5,480 bases of DNA from Verrucomicrobiota bacterium (GTDB lineage: Bacteria; Verrucomicrobiota; Verrucomicrobiia; Limisphaerales; JAEYXS01), in the NCBI GenBank assembly GCA_021156225.1, contig JAJNBN010000283.1, positions 1 to 5,480 on the forward strand. Direction: 5' to 3'. This document shows positions 1 to 5,480 of this stretch, piece by piece. The position numbers were made by a program, and so were the translations under genes. Each line of letters starts with the position of its first letter. The stretch's first letter is position 1. Below the pieces are notes generated by a model. That model was not told the DNA's origin, ran no database searches, and worked only from the letters and a program-made list of their open reading frames with translations.

Positions 1-273
1 ATTGGTTTTTCCGCGCGTGGTGATATTGGCGGTCAACGTGGTGAAGGCGGACTGAAAGGGGTGGGTCAGTTGCTGCTTCTGAAAGAAGGCATCCGCCAGT
101 TCGGCGGTGCGGTCAGAGCAGCCATTGGCGAGACAGATGATCTCCGCCGTCAGACACTGGTCGGACAAATGCTTGAAGAGCGACTGGCGGAACAAAGAAT
201 CCAGCGTCGCTTCGATCGACTCTTCCTCATTCCAGGCGATGATGCCGATCGAGAGGTGCGGCGTATTTCTCAT
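1..273 (-). CDS. Family 2 glycosyltransferase, N-terminal part (runs off the left edge)
   Basis: The reverse strand is open from an ATG at 273-271 to the window edge, giving 91 codons with no stop. The protein starts with the N-terminal strand of a GT-A fold GT2 enzyme: LSIGIIAWNEEESIEATLDS at residues 7-26, then EIICLANGCSDRTAELA at residues 44-60. GT2 enzymes transfer a sugar from a nucleotide-sugar donor, and these two motifs form the nucleotide-binding part. The position that is often Asp in the second motif appears to be Asn50, while Asp54 is kept. The first helix and the loop after it (about residues 27-42) are somewhat longer than in compact GT2 proteins. No Shine-Dalgarno sequence precedes the ATG. 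The frame stays open upstream to a TAA near 337, with two in-frame GTG codons but no other ATG. The catalytic DXD and the acceptor half lie outside the window, so donor and acceptor are unknown. It is divergent from the next glycosyltransferase. Confidence 0.88.
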   Translation of the reverse strand, partial: MRNTPHLSIGIIAWNEEESIEATLDSLFRQSLFKHLSDQCLTAEIICLANGCSDRTAELADAFFQKQQLTHPFQSAFTTLTANITTRGKTN

Positions 274-305
274 GTGTGTTTTTTGCACTGGCACAAAAGC
301 GTCAA

Positions 306-319
306 AGTTTCCGTAAACT
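306..319. repeat. Short perfect inverted repeat (5-bp arms, 4-bp spacer)
   Basis: AGTTT at 306-310 and AAACT at 315-319 are perfect reverse complements around CCGT. The element lies 33 bp upstream of the ATG of the leftward glycosyltransferase and about 110 bp upstream of the rightward one. It could be a half-site pair for a dimeric regulator or a weak hairpin in a leader RNA. The arms are short enough that chance cannot be excluded. Confidence 0.3.
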
Positions 320-375
320 CGACACGTAATAGGTAGTTAAGAAAGGTGCGGGCCGTAAGTGGGTCAAACTGCGTA

Positions 376-396
376 AAGGAGGGGGCGAAAGACCCC
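376..396 (+). promoter_or_regulatory. SD-like AAGGAGG followed by a GNRA-type hairpin
   Basis: AAGGAGG at 376-382 is a near-ideal Shine-Dalgarno match, but no start codon lies at the usual 5-9 base spacing. It is followed directly by GGGGC (382-386), GAAA (387-390) and G-A-CCCC (391-396). These can fold as a short GC stem with a GAAA tetraloop and one bulged A. If folded, the hairpin would shorten the effective distance from the SD to the start codons at 409-432. Hairpins that bridge an over-long SD spacer are known, for example in phage T4 gene 38; that it happens here is inference. Confidence 0.25.
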
Positions 397-431
397 ATAT
401 CGTTTAAAATGGCTTGGACTACATTGGCGTT

Positions 432-1349
432 ATGCAAATGGATGCGCCATTGGTAACCATCATCATGCGGTCATATAACGAGGCGTGGGCCCTGAAAGAC
501 ACCCTGCCGGCGTTGCAGGCCCAGGATTACCGGAACTGGGAGTTGATCGTCATCGATTCCGGATCGACGGATGGATCTGCCGACCTGATCCGCCAAGCCC
601 GGCCGAGATCCTTCATCCAGATCCCGCCGCAGGAGTACAACCCCTCACGGGTGATGAACCGGGGCATGGAGATGGCCCGGTCCGAGTTCGGTGTTTTCAT
701 CAACGCGGATGCGACGCCGCAAGGCAGCAACTGGCTGCGACCGTTGGTGGAGGCGTTGCAGAATCCCAAGGTGGCGGCGGTTTATGGGCGTCAGGTGCCG
801 CGCGAGGATTGTCAGGCGGTTTATGCGCATGATTATGAGCGGTGCTTCGGTCCCGAGCGCGAGTCTGACCGGTGGGAACATTTCTTCAGCATGGCGAGCA
901 GCGGAATCCGCAAAGACGTCTGGGCCCAACGCGGGTTCAGTGAGCGTTTCCAATATTCCGAGGACGATGAATACACGCGCTGGTGCCGGGAGAAAGGCTA
1001 TGAGGTGCGATATGTGCCGGAATCGATCGCAATGCATTCGCACAATTATACGGCGGCGCAGGCATATAAACGTAGTTTCGGAGAGGGAAAGGCGCTCGCG
1101 GGGGTTTGGACGGGAAAGCCAGGCGAGTTCAACTGGCCAGCGAAAGTTTTGCTGGGTTGGGCGAATGATGCGCGCAAAGACCTCGGTTACTGCTGGAAGC
1201 GGCAGCGCCTCGCGGAGTGGCCGCATGCCATGGGTATCCGGTGGCAGCAACGCAAGGCCAAGTACGACGGATTCCGGGAAGGCTGGCAGACATATCGTGA
1301 ACCAGGAGCACCTGCGCGTGTCGCCGCCCCGGTATCATCTATGGAGTAA
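432..1349 (+). CDS. Family 2 glycosyltransferase (rhamnosyltransferase-like GT-A fold)
   Basis: This 305-residue protein (from ATG 432) is a full-length GT2 glycosyltransferase with no signal peptide or membrane helix, so it is expected to be cytosolic or peripheral at the membrane. Motifs in order: VTIIMRSYNE at residues 8-17; ELIVIDSGSTDGS at 37-49, with the nucleotide-binding Asp42 and Asp47; INADATP at 90-96, in the place of the metal-binding DXD, with Asp93 kept; YGRQVPRED at 118-126; EDDE at 177-180, the likely catalytic-base acidic motif; and MHSHNYT at 201-207 followed by FGEGKA at 216-221. NADATP, YGRQVPR and HSHNYT are the pattern I associate with GT2 proteins often labelled rhamnosyltransferases; donor and acceptor remain unproven. 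Possible starts are TTG 414, ATG 432 and ATG 438. The conserved fold begins right after 438 and none has a well-spaced SD, so ATG 432 is a compromise. The stop at 1347-1349 is 2 bp before the next gene. The last 20 or so residues are rich in Ala and Pro and probably unstructured. Confidence 0.9.
   Translation: MQMDAPLVTIIMRSYNEAWALKDTLPALQAQDYRNWELIVIDSGSTDGSADLIRQARPRSFIQIPPQEYNPSRVMNRGMEMARSEFGVFINADATPQGSNWLRPLVEALQNPKVAAVYGRQVPREDCQAVYAHDYERCFGPERESDRWEHFFSMASSGIRKDVWAQRGFSERFQYSEDDEYTRWCREKGYEVRYVPESIAMHSHNYTAAQAYKRSFGEGKALAGVWTGKPGEFNWPAKVLLGWANDARKDLGYCWKRQRLAEWPHAMGIRWQQRKAKYDGFREGWQTYREPGAPARVAAPVSSME
1343..1346 (+). promoter_or_regulatory. Ribosome binding site for the nucleotidyltransferase-like gene
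   Basis: GGAG lies 5 bases before the ATG at 1352 and inside the last codons of the upstream glycosyltransferase, whose stop is at 1347-1349. The placement supports the 1352 start over the in-frame ATG at 1364. It also suggests that ribosomes finishing the first gene feed the second (translational coupling). Confidence 0.6.
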
Positions 1350-1351
1350 AT

Positions 1352-2545
1352 ATGGATACGTTAATGAGCAAACCGCTTTACGCTGAGCCAGAGGGCGCTT
1401 CGAGTGTCAGTCATTGCTTCACGCGGGACGGGAGCCCGCAGATGGAAGACCAGATCCGCCAGATCTGCCAGTGGGTGATGGAAGGGCTCAGAAAGATTGT
1501 CCCGCTAAGGAAGCTGCAAGCAGTGCTGCTGGGAGGCGGTTATGGACGCGGGGAAGGCGGAGTGTTTCATGATAAGGACGGAGACATTCTCTATAACGAC
1601 CTGGAATTTTACGTGTTTCTATCCGGCGTCACCCTGGTCAATGAAAAGCAGTATGGCCGGGCGCTCCACCAGTTGGGAGACGAACTGGGCAAGCGGGCGG
1701 GTGTGGATGTGGATTTCAAAATTCTTTCCCTGGCCAAGTTCCGTCGTAGTGAGGCGAGCATGTTTTACTACGATCTCGCCGTCGGGCACAAATGGCTGTA
1801 CGGGCAGGAGGACTTGTTCAAGACGTGTGAGCATCACCGGAACGCGGGAAATATCCCGTTATCCGAGGGCACGCGTTTGCTCATGAACCGTTGCACCGGG
1901 CTGCTGTTGATAAAGGACCGGTTACGTTCGGGCACGTTGATGCCCGATTTTGCCACGCGAAATCTGGCGAAGCTGCAACTTGCCTTGGGAGACGTTATAC
2001 TGACAGCGTATGGCCGCTATCACAGCAGTTGTCTGGAACGGGGTGAACGCTTGAAGCAGTTGCAGGCATTACCGGATTTTCCTTTTTTAGAAATGGTGCA
2101 GCGGCATCACGCGGTCGGGGTGGAGTTCAAATTACATCCCACCCGCAGTCACTTCAGCGAAAAAGAGATGATCGAGCTCTTCAATGAGCTGTCCAATCTG
2201 GCCCTCAAAGTCTGGCTCTGGGTGGAAACCCGACGGCTCGGTCATCCGTTCATCTCGGCGCGGGAATATGCCATGCATCCGGGCAACAAGTTTCCGACGA
2301 CGAAATGGTACCGGAACTGGGTGGTGAACATGGTCCGGTTCGGGCCGGAAACGGCGATGCGTGAAGAGTCGTTGCGTTACCCACGGGAAAGACTCTTCAA
2401 CACCTTGCCGATTCTCCTGTGGGAATCGATCTCCGAGCATGACCTTAAGCTCATGGACTATCTGCAGGAGCAATTGATGACGAATGCCAACACCCCAGAA
2501 GGTTTAGTGGAGGCCTACACCAACATGTGGGAGCAGGTCCGGTAG
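1352..2545 (+). CDS. Uncharacterised nucleotidyltransferase-fold protein (Pol beta-type signature)
   Basis: I do not recognise a characterised family for this 397-residue protein, but it has a nucleotidyltransferase core. LLGGGYGRGEGG at residues 59-70 fits the hG[G/S] nucleotide-binding turn. NDLEFYVFL at 82-90 supplies two acidic metal ligands, Asp83 and Glu85, in D-x-E spacing. DVDFKI at 119-124 supplies a third carboxylate (Asp119 or Asp121) on the next strand. In the Pol beta superfamily three such carboxylates bind two metal ions and move a nucleotidyl group from an NTP to a hydroxyl or protein. Next comes YYDLAVGHKWLYG (139-151), then a helical region containing LLMNRCTGLLL (176-186) and AKLQLALGDVILTAYGRYHSS (206-226), resembling the all-helical tails of small-molecule or antitoxin nucleotidyltransferases. 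The C-terminus, rich in Trp and Arg (about 290-397), is unassigned. No signal peptide or transmembrane helix is seen. It lies 2 bp after a glycosyltransferase stop with its RBS inside that gene, so a role in glycan or sugar-nucleotide chemistry is plausible. The substrate is unknown. Confidence 0.82.
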   Translation: MDTLMSKPLYAEPEGASSVSHCFTRDGSPQMEDQIRQICQWVMEGLRKIVPLRKLQAVLLGGGYGRGEGGVFHDKDGDILYNDLEFYVFLSGVTLVNEKQYGRALHQLGDELGKRAGVDVDFKILSLAKFRRSEASMFYYDLAVGHKWLYGQEDLFKTCEHHRNAGNIPLSEGTRLLMNRCTGLLLIKDRLRSGTLMPDFATRNLAKLQLALGDVILTAYGRYHSSCLERGERLKQLQALPDFPFLEMVQRHHAVGVEFKLHPTRSHFSEKEMIELFNELSNLALKVWLWVETRRLGHPFISAREYAMHPGNKFPTTKWYRNWVVNMVRFGPETAMREESLRYPRERLFNTLPILLWESISEHDLKLMDYLQEQLMTNANTPEGLVEAYTNMWEQVR

Positions 2546-2580
2546 TTGAGGGCGAGAACAGGGCGATCGTCTGAGCTGCC
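2546..2580. other. Convergent intergenic gap without a clear terminator
   Basis: Thirty-five bases separate the stop codons of two convergent genes. There is no GC stem followed by a T-run on either strand; the best pairing is a 3-bp GGC/GCC. Either termination is factor-dependent or each transcript runs into the 3' end of the opposite gene. Confidence 0.5.
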
Positions 2581-5480
2581 TTACAAGGATTTCACGTAGG
2601 TCACGAGAAACCGCTCGATGCGCCGGAGTTGTTTGCTGGCTTCGGCATGCACCTGTGGAGCGCCATGCAACTCGCCTTTTCTGGCCATGGTTTGAAGTTC
2701 CGTAAACGCCGGAACGATGGCCATCATGCCGCAATTGGAACTGATGCCGAGGCCCTTGTGGGCCAAATGCTCGATCTCTTTGGCGGAGCCAGAGCGGAGG
2801 GCGGCCTCCATACCATTGATGACTTCGTTTGCCTGAGTGCGATAGAGGGTAATCAGCTCCTGAATTTGTTCCTTATCACCGCCACAGATATCCGCCAGAC
2901 GATCAACTTCCACGGGAGGCGTAGGATCAGAATCCGGCTCAACGGCTGCAGGTGCATCCGTTGAAGCGGGCAATTGGATCTCCTGCGAGGGCAGAGGTAT
3001 AGGAACGAGGTCCAAGCGGTCTTCCAACGACAGTTTGGCCCGATCTATGGCGGCTTGCAATTCCGAGGCTTTGACTGGTTTGCTTACATAATCGCTCATG
3101 CCTGCTGCGAGGCACTTCTCCCGATCGCCCTGCATCGCATTAGCGGTCATGGCGATGACGTAGAGGGGACTCTTCCAGCGGCAACGTTTCCCGGCCACCT
3201 GTTCCTGCCGGCGAATCTCGCGGGAGGCTTCATAGCCGTCCATCTCAGGCATCTGGCAATCCATGAAAACAAGGTCATAAGGGATCTGATTCAGTGCTTC
3301 CAAGGCTTCCAGACCATTACCCACGGCATGGGCAGTGTAACCCAGTTTCTGCAACTGGCCGAGGGCTACTTTCTGGTTGATGCTGTTATCTTCCACCAAG
3401 AGAATCTGTAGCTTCATACTGGGGGAAATGACCGGAGAAACTGATACGGGCTTGGCCGCACGCACAAAAGTTTTCTCCGCTTCTGCCCGGCCCATCACAT
3501 TCACAAGACAATCGAACAGGCGGGATTGTTTGACCGGTTTAACCAGATAGGCGTCGATGCCGGCCGCTCGCAACTCAGCCGCAGTCAACATCTGGCCCAA
3601 TGAGGTCAGAATGATTAAGCGGGTGTTGGCGATGGCCGGGTCCGCCTTGATGGTGCGCGCCAGGGTCAGACCGTCCATTTCCGGCATTTGCATGTCCAGC
3701 AAAGCGAGATCGTAAGGAGTGCCCGCATTCGCAGCGGCACGAAGAGTCTTTAGTGCTTCATGACCGCTGGCCGCACTGCCTTTTTGCATCTTCCAGGCGA
3801 AAATCTGGTGGCGCAAGATTTGGCGGTTGGTGGCGTTGTCATCCACCACAAGGACGCGCAAGTTGAAGAGGTCGTCATTGTATACCGGCACCGGTTTTAT
3901 CTCGCCAAGCTGCTTCTCAAATTGTGCGGTGAACCAGAAGGTGGATCCTTTGCCGGTCGCACTTTGCACGCCGATTTCGCCATGCATCATGGCTACCAAC
4001 TGTTTGGCGATGGCGAGACCCAAGCCTGTGCCGCCAAACTTGCGCGTGGTGGAATTGTCCGCCTGCGTGAACGCTTGGAACAGACGCGCTTGAACCTCTG
4101 CAGGAATGCCGACGCCTGTGTCGGTGACACTGAAACGCAAGGTGATCTGCGTGGCCGTCTCACTATCCTTGGTGACCCGCACGACCACTTCGCCACGTTG
4201 AGTGAATTTGATGCCGTTGCCCACAAGATTGGTGAGAATCTGGCGCAAGCGTCCCGGGTCACCCTGCAGTCGCGTTGAAACGTCGGGCAGAATGGAACTG
4301 ATCAGTTCGATGCCTTTCGTTTGGGCGCGTTCGGCCAGCATGTCCACGGTGCCTTCTACCACATCCACGAGATCAAAATCCAGGTGCTCGAAATCCAGTT
4401 TCCCGGCCTCGATCTTCGAGAAATCCAGGATGTCATTGATAATGGTCAGCAGGGCATCGGCGCTGGTGCGGATGGTATCTGCAAACTCGCGCTGCAATTG
4501 ATTCAGACTGGTGTCCATGAGCAGGCCGGTCATGCCGATGACGCCATTCATGGGCGTGCGGATCTCATGGCTCATGTTCGCCAGGAATTCGCTCTTGGCC
4601 TTCGCGGCCGCCTCGGCGGCTTCCTTGGCGTCACGCAGGGCGGCCTCCACCATTTTGCGTTCGGTGATGTCCTCGGAGATGCCCAGAAGGTAGAGCGGTT
4701 GCCCCTTGTCATCAAAGATGGGCACCTTACGAGTCAACAGCAGGCGCTTGCCCTTCGGTCCCAAATGTTCTTCCTCATATTCTACAAGTTTTCCGCCTTT
4801 GATGGTTTCACGGTCCCGGGCCACGTAAACATCAGCCTGTTCCTTGGGGAAGAAATCATAGTCACTCTTGCCGGCCGCCTCGGCACTGGTGCGGCCGAAA
4901 AGTTCTTCACCGGCCTTGTTCCACATAATGATCTTGGAAGTCTGTGCTTCCTTGATGAAGACGATGATGGGCAAATTCTGCAGAACAGAGTTCAGGAACG
5001 ATTCCGAGGACTTCAAGGCATCAGCGACGCGTTCCCGTGCTTTCACCTCATCTTGCAGTTGGACGGTCCGCTCCACGACCCGTTTCTCAAGATCCGTGCG
5101 GGCACTCTGCAGTTCAGCATCACGCGCCTGGATCTGGGTGAGCATTCCGTTAAAGCCATCGATCAAACGGCCGAGTTCATCATTACCGTGTTTGGTGGCG
5201 CGGATCGCATAATTCCGTTCCGCGCCGACGGCATGAGCGACGCCCACGAGCTGGGTAATGGGGTCCGAGATGACGCGTTGCAACCGGGAGGCGAGCAGGA
5301 AGGCGACGACACCCACGGTCAGCACGATCAGGCCGCCGATCCAGGCGTATTGCCGCAGCCTAAGTTGCATCTCCTCCAAATCCGATCGCACGTAGATGGT
5401 GCCGATGTTTTCTCCAGCGAAGGTGATTTTGCGGAACAGTTCCAACGAGTCAGAGGCGAATTGATGGCTGTTGTCCGGTG
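2581..5480 (-). CDS. Hybrid sensor histidine kinase with PAS, two receiver domains and HPt (N-terminus outside window)
   Basis: The frame is open from the right edge to TAA at 2583-2581, giving 965 visible residues; the true start lies beyond the window. Numbering here starts at the TTG codon at 5445. Residues 1-30 look like the end of an extracytoplasmic CHASE8-like sensor domain. A TM helix follows (about 33-52), then HAMP (53-105, with DELGRLIDGFN at 89-99), a coiled coil (105-148) and a PAS domain (about 148-264, ending DITERK). HisKA has the phospho-accepting His293 in SHEIRTPMNG. The ATPase domain has the N-box Asn410, DTGVGIP at 442-448 and GGTGLGL at 471-477. The first receiver has Asp535/536, Asp584, Thr614 and Lys636. 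The second has Glu685, Asp686, Asp729, Thr767 and Lys789. A linker rich in Pro and Ala (about 811-846) leads to an HPt domain with His896. All phosphorelay residues are present, so an inner-membrane kinase running His-Asp-His is expected, similar in architecture to BarA/ArcB-type kinases. Signal and output regulator are unknown. It converges on the nucleotidyltransferase-like gene and is not in its operon. Confidence 0.95.
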   Translation of the reverse strand, partial: PDNSHQFASDSLELFRKITFAGENIGTIYVRSDLEEMQLRLRQYAWIGGLIVLTVGVVAFLLASRLQRVISDPITQLVGVAHAVGAERNYAIRATKHGNDELGRLIDGFNGMLTQIQARDAELQSARTDLEKRVVERTVQLQDEVKARERVADALKSSESFLNSVLQNLPIIVFIKEAQTSKIIMWNKAGEELFGRTSAEAAGKSDYDFFPKEQADVYVARDRETIKGGKLVEYEEEHLGPKGKRLLLTRKVPIFDDKGQPLYLLGISEDITERKMVEAALRDAKEAAEAAAKAKSEFLANMSHEIRTPMNGVIGMTGLLMDTSLNQLQREFADTIRTSADALLTIINDILDFSKIEAGKLDFEHLDFDLVDVVEGTVDMLAERAQTKGIELISSILPDVSTRLQGDPGRLRQILTNLVGNGIKFTQRGEVVVRVTKDSETATQITLRFSVTDTGVGIPAEVQARLFQAFTQADNSTTRKFGGTGLGLAIAKQLVAMMHGEIGVQSATGKGSTFWFTAQFEKQLGEIKPVPVYNDDLFNLRVLVVDDNATNRQILRHQIFAWKMQKGSAASGHEALKTLRAAANAGTPYDLALLDMQMPEMDGLTLARTIKADPAIANTRLIILTSLGQMLTAAELRAAGIDAYLVKPVKQSRLFDCLVNVMGRAEAEKTFVRAAKPVSVSPVISPSMKLQILLVEDNSINQKVALGQLQKLGYTAHAVGNGLEALEALNQIPYDLVFMDCQMPEMDGYEASREIRRQEQVAGKRCRWKSPLYVIAMTANAMQGDREKCLAAGMSDYVSKPVKASELQAAIDRAKLSLEDRLDLVPIPLPSQEIQLPASTDAPAAVEPDSDPTPPVEVDRLADICGGDKEQIQELITLYRTQANEVINGMEAALRSGSAKEIEHLAHKGLGISSNCGMMAIVPAFTELQTMARKGELHGAPQVHAEASKQLRRIERFLVTYVKSL

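Larger units (their letters stand above)
274..431. promoter_or_regulatory. Divergent intergenic region between two glycosyltransferase genes
   Basis: This non-coding stretch separates two genes read in opposite directions, so it should hold promoters for both. I see no convincing -35/-10 pair with standard spacing on either strand. TTTAAAAT at 403-410 is AT-rich and -10-like but has no -35 partner at about 17 bp. The region is visibly richer in A and T than the flanking genes. It contains CGTAA four times on the plus strand (312, 325, 354, 372) and GTCAAA twice (301, 362), each GTCAAA followed within 3-5 bases by CGTAAA. These repeats could be binding sites. The regulatory role is inferred from gene orientation only. 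Confidence 0.45.

Noticed and set aside
61..336. Plus-strand open frame of 91 codons at the left end
   Set aside because: It is antisense to a frame with clear GT2 motifs (AWNEEES, ANGCSDRT); its own translation has no recognisable domain.
326..367. Leftward sigma-70-like promoter (TTTGAC at 367-362, TATTAC at 331-326)
   Set aside because: The spacing between the two elements is far from 17 bp, and neither has a good partner at the right distance.
645..1250. Minus-strand open frame of 201 codons
   Set aside because: It lies wholly antisense to the complete glycosyltransferase gene; the product is rich in Arg, Pro and Leu with no motif, as expected for a shadow frame in GC-rich coding DNA.
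691..1386. Plus-strand frame of 231 codons overlapping both plus-strand genes
   Set aside because: It is out of frame with two well-supported genes and its translation is dominated by Arg, Ser and Gly without domain signals.
2546..2580. Intrinsic terminator between the convergent genes
   Set aside because: Only a 3-bp GGC/GCC pairing with no T-run could be found.
3760..4278. Plus-strand frame of 172 codons inside the kinase region, plus similar ones at 2974-3411 and 2629-2964
   Set aside because: They are antisense to REC and HATPase sequences whose catalytic motifs are unmistakable; none has an SD or a recognisable domain.
5443..5445. TTG at 5445 as the real start of the hybrid kinase
   Set aside because: The frame stays open to the window edge, and the residues after the TTG already look like the end of a sensor domain; a kinase of this type needs an upstream first TM helix and the rest of that domain.
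1..5480. Mobile element, CRISPR array, prophage or defence system
   Set aside because: No repeat-spacer arrangement, transposase, integrase, terminal repeats or nuclease signatures were seen. The nucleotidyltransferase-like gene has no adjacent toxin-like HEPN gene, and its neighbour is a glycosyltransferase.

Overview
The window looks like part of a bacterial chromosome with moderately high GC and three transcription blocks. It holds two family 2 glycosyltransferases (GT2), an uncharacterised protein with a nucleotidyltransferase signature, and a very large hybrid sensor histidine kinase. The source organism cannot be fixed from the sequence. Weak Shine-Dalgarno signals, a surface-polysaccharide type locus and a long multi-domain hybrid kinase would fit a Verrucomicrobiota-like or other environmental Gram-negative bacterium; this is a low-confidence inference. 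There are no rRNA, tRNA, CRISPR, transposase or phage signals.

Layout. (1) Positions 1-273, minus strand: the N-terminal 91 codons of a GT2 glycosyltransferase that runs off the left edge. (2) Positions 274-431: a divergent intergenic region with a short perfect inverted repeat, four copies of CGTAA, and an SD-like motif followed by a small GNRA-type hairpin. (3) Positions 432-2545, plus strand: a tight two-gene unit, a complete GT2 glycosyltransferase followed 2 bp later by a 397-residue protein carrying a DNA polymerase beta-type nucleotidyltransferase signature. The second gene's ribosome binding site lies in the last codons of the first, so they are probably translationally coupled. (4) Positions 2546-2580: a 35-bp convergent gap with no clear terminator. 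(5) Positions 2581-5480, minus strand: a hybrid histidine kinase lacking its N-terminus, with visible order: end of an extracytoplasmic sensor domain, TM helix, HAMP, coiled coil, PAS, HisKA, HATPase, REC, REC, HPt.

How they may work together. The divergent glycosyltransferases and the coupled nucleotidyltransferase-like gene suggest a piece of a polysaccharide or glycoconjugate locus. The kinase is convergent and not co-transcribed with them, so a functional link is only a possibility. The most unusual item is the nucleotidyltransferase-like protein coupled to a glycosyltransferase. Its active-site residues look intact, but I do not recognise a characterised family for it.
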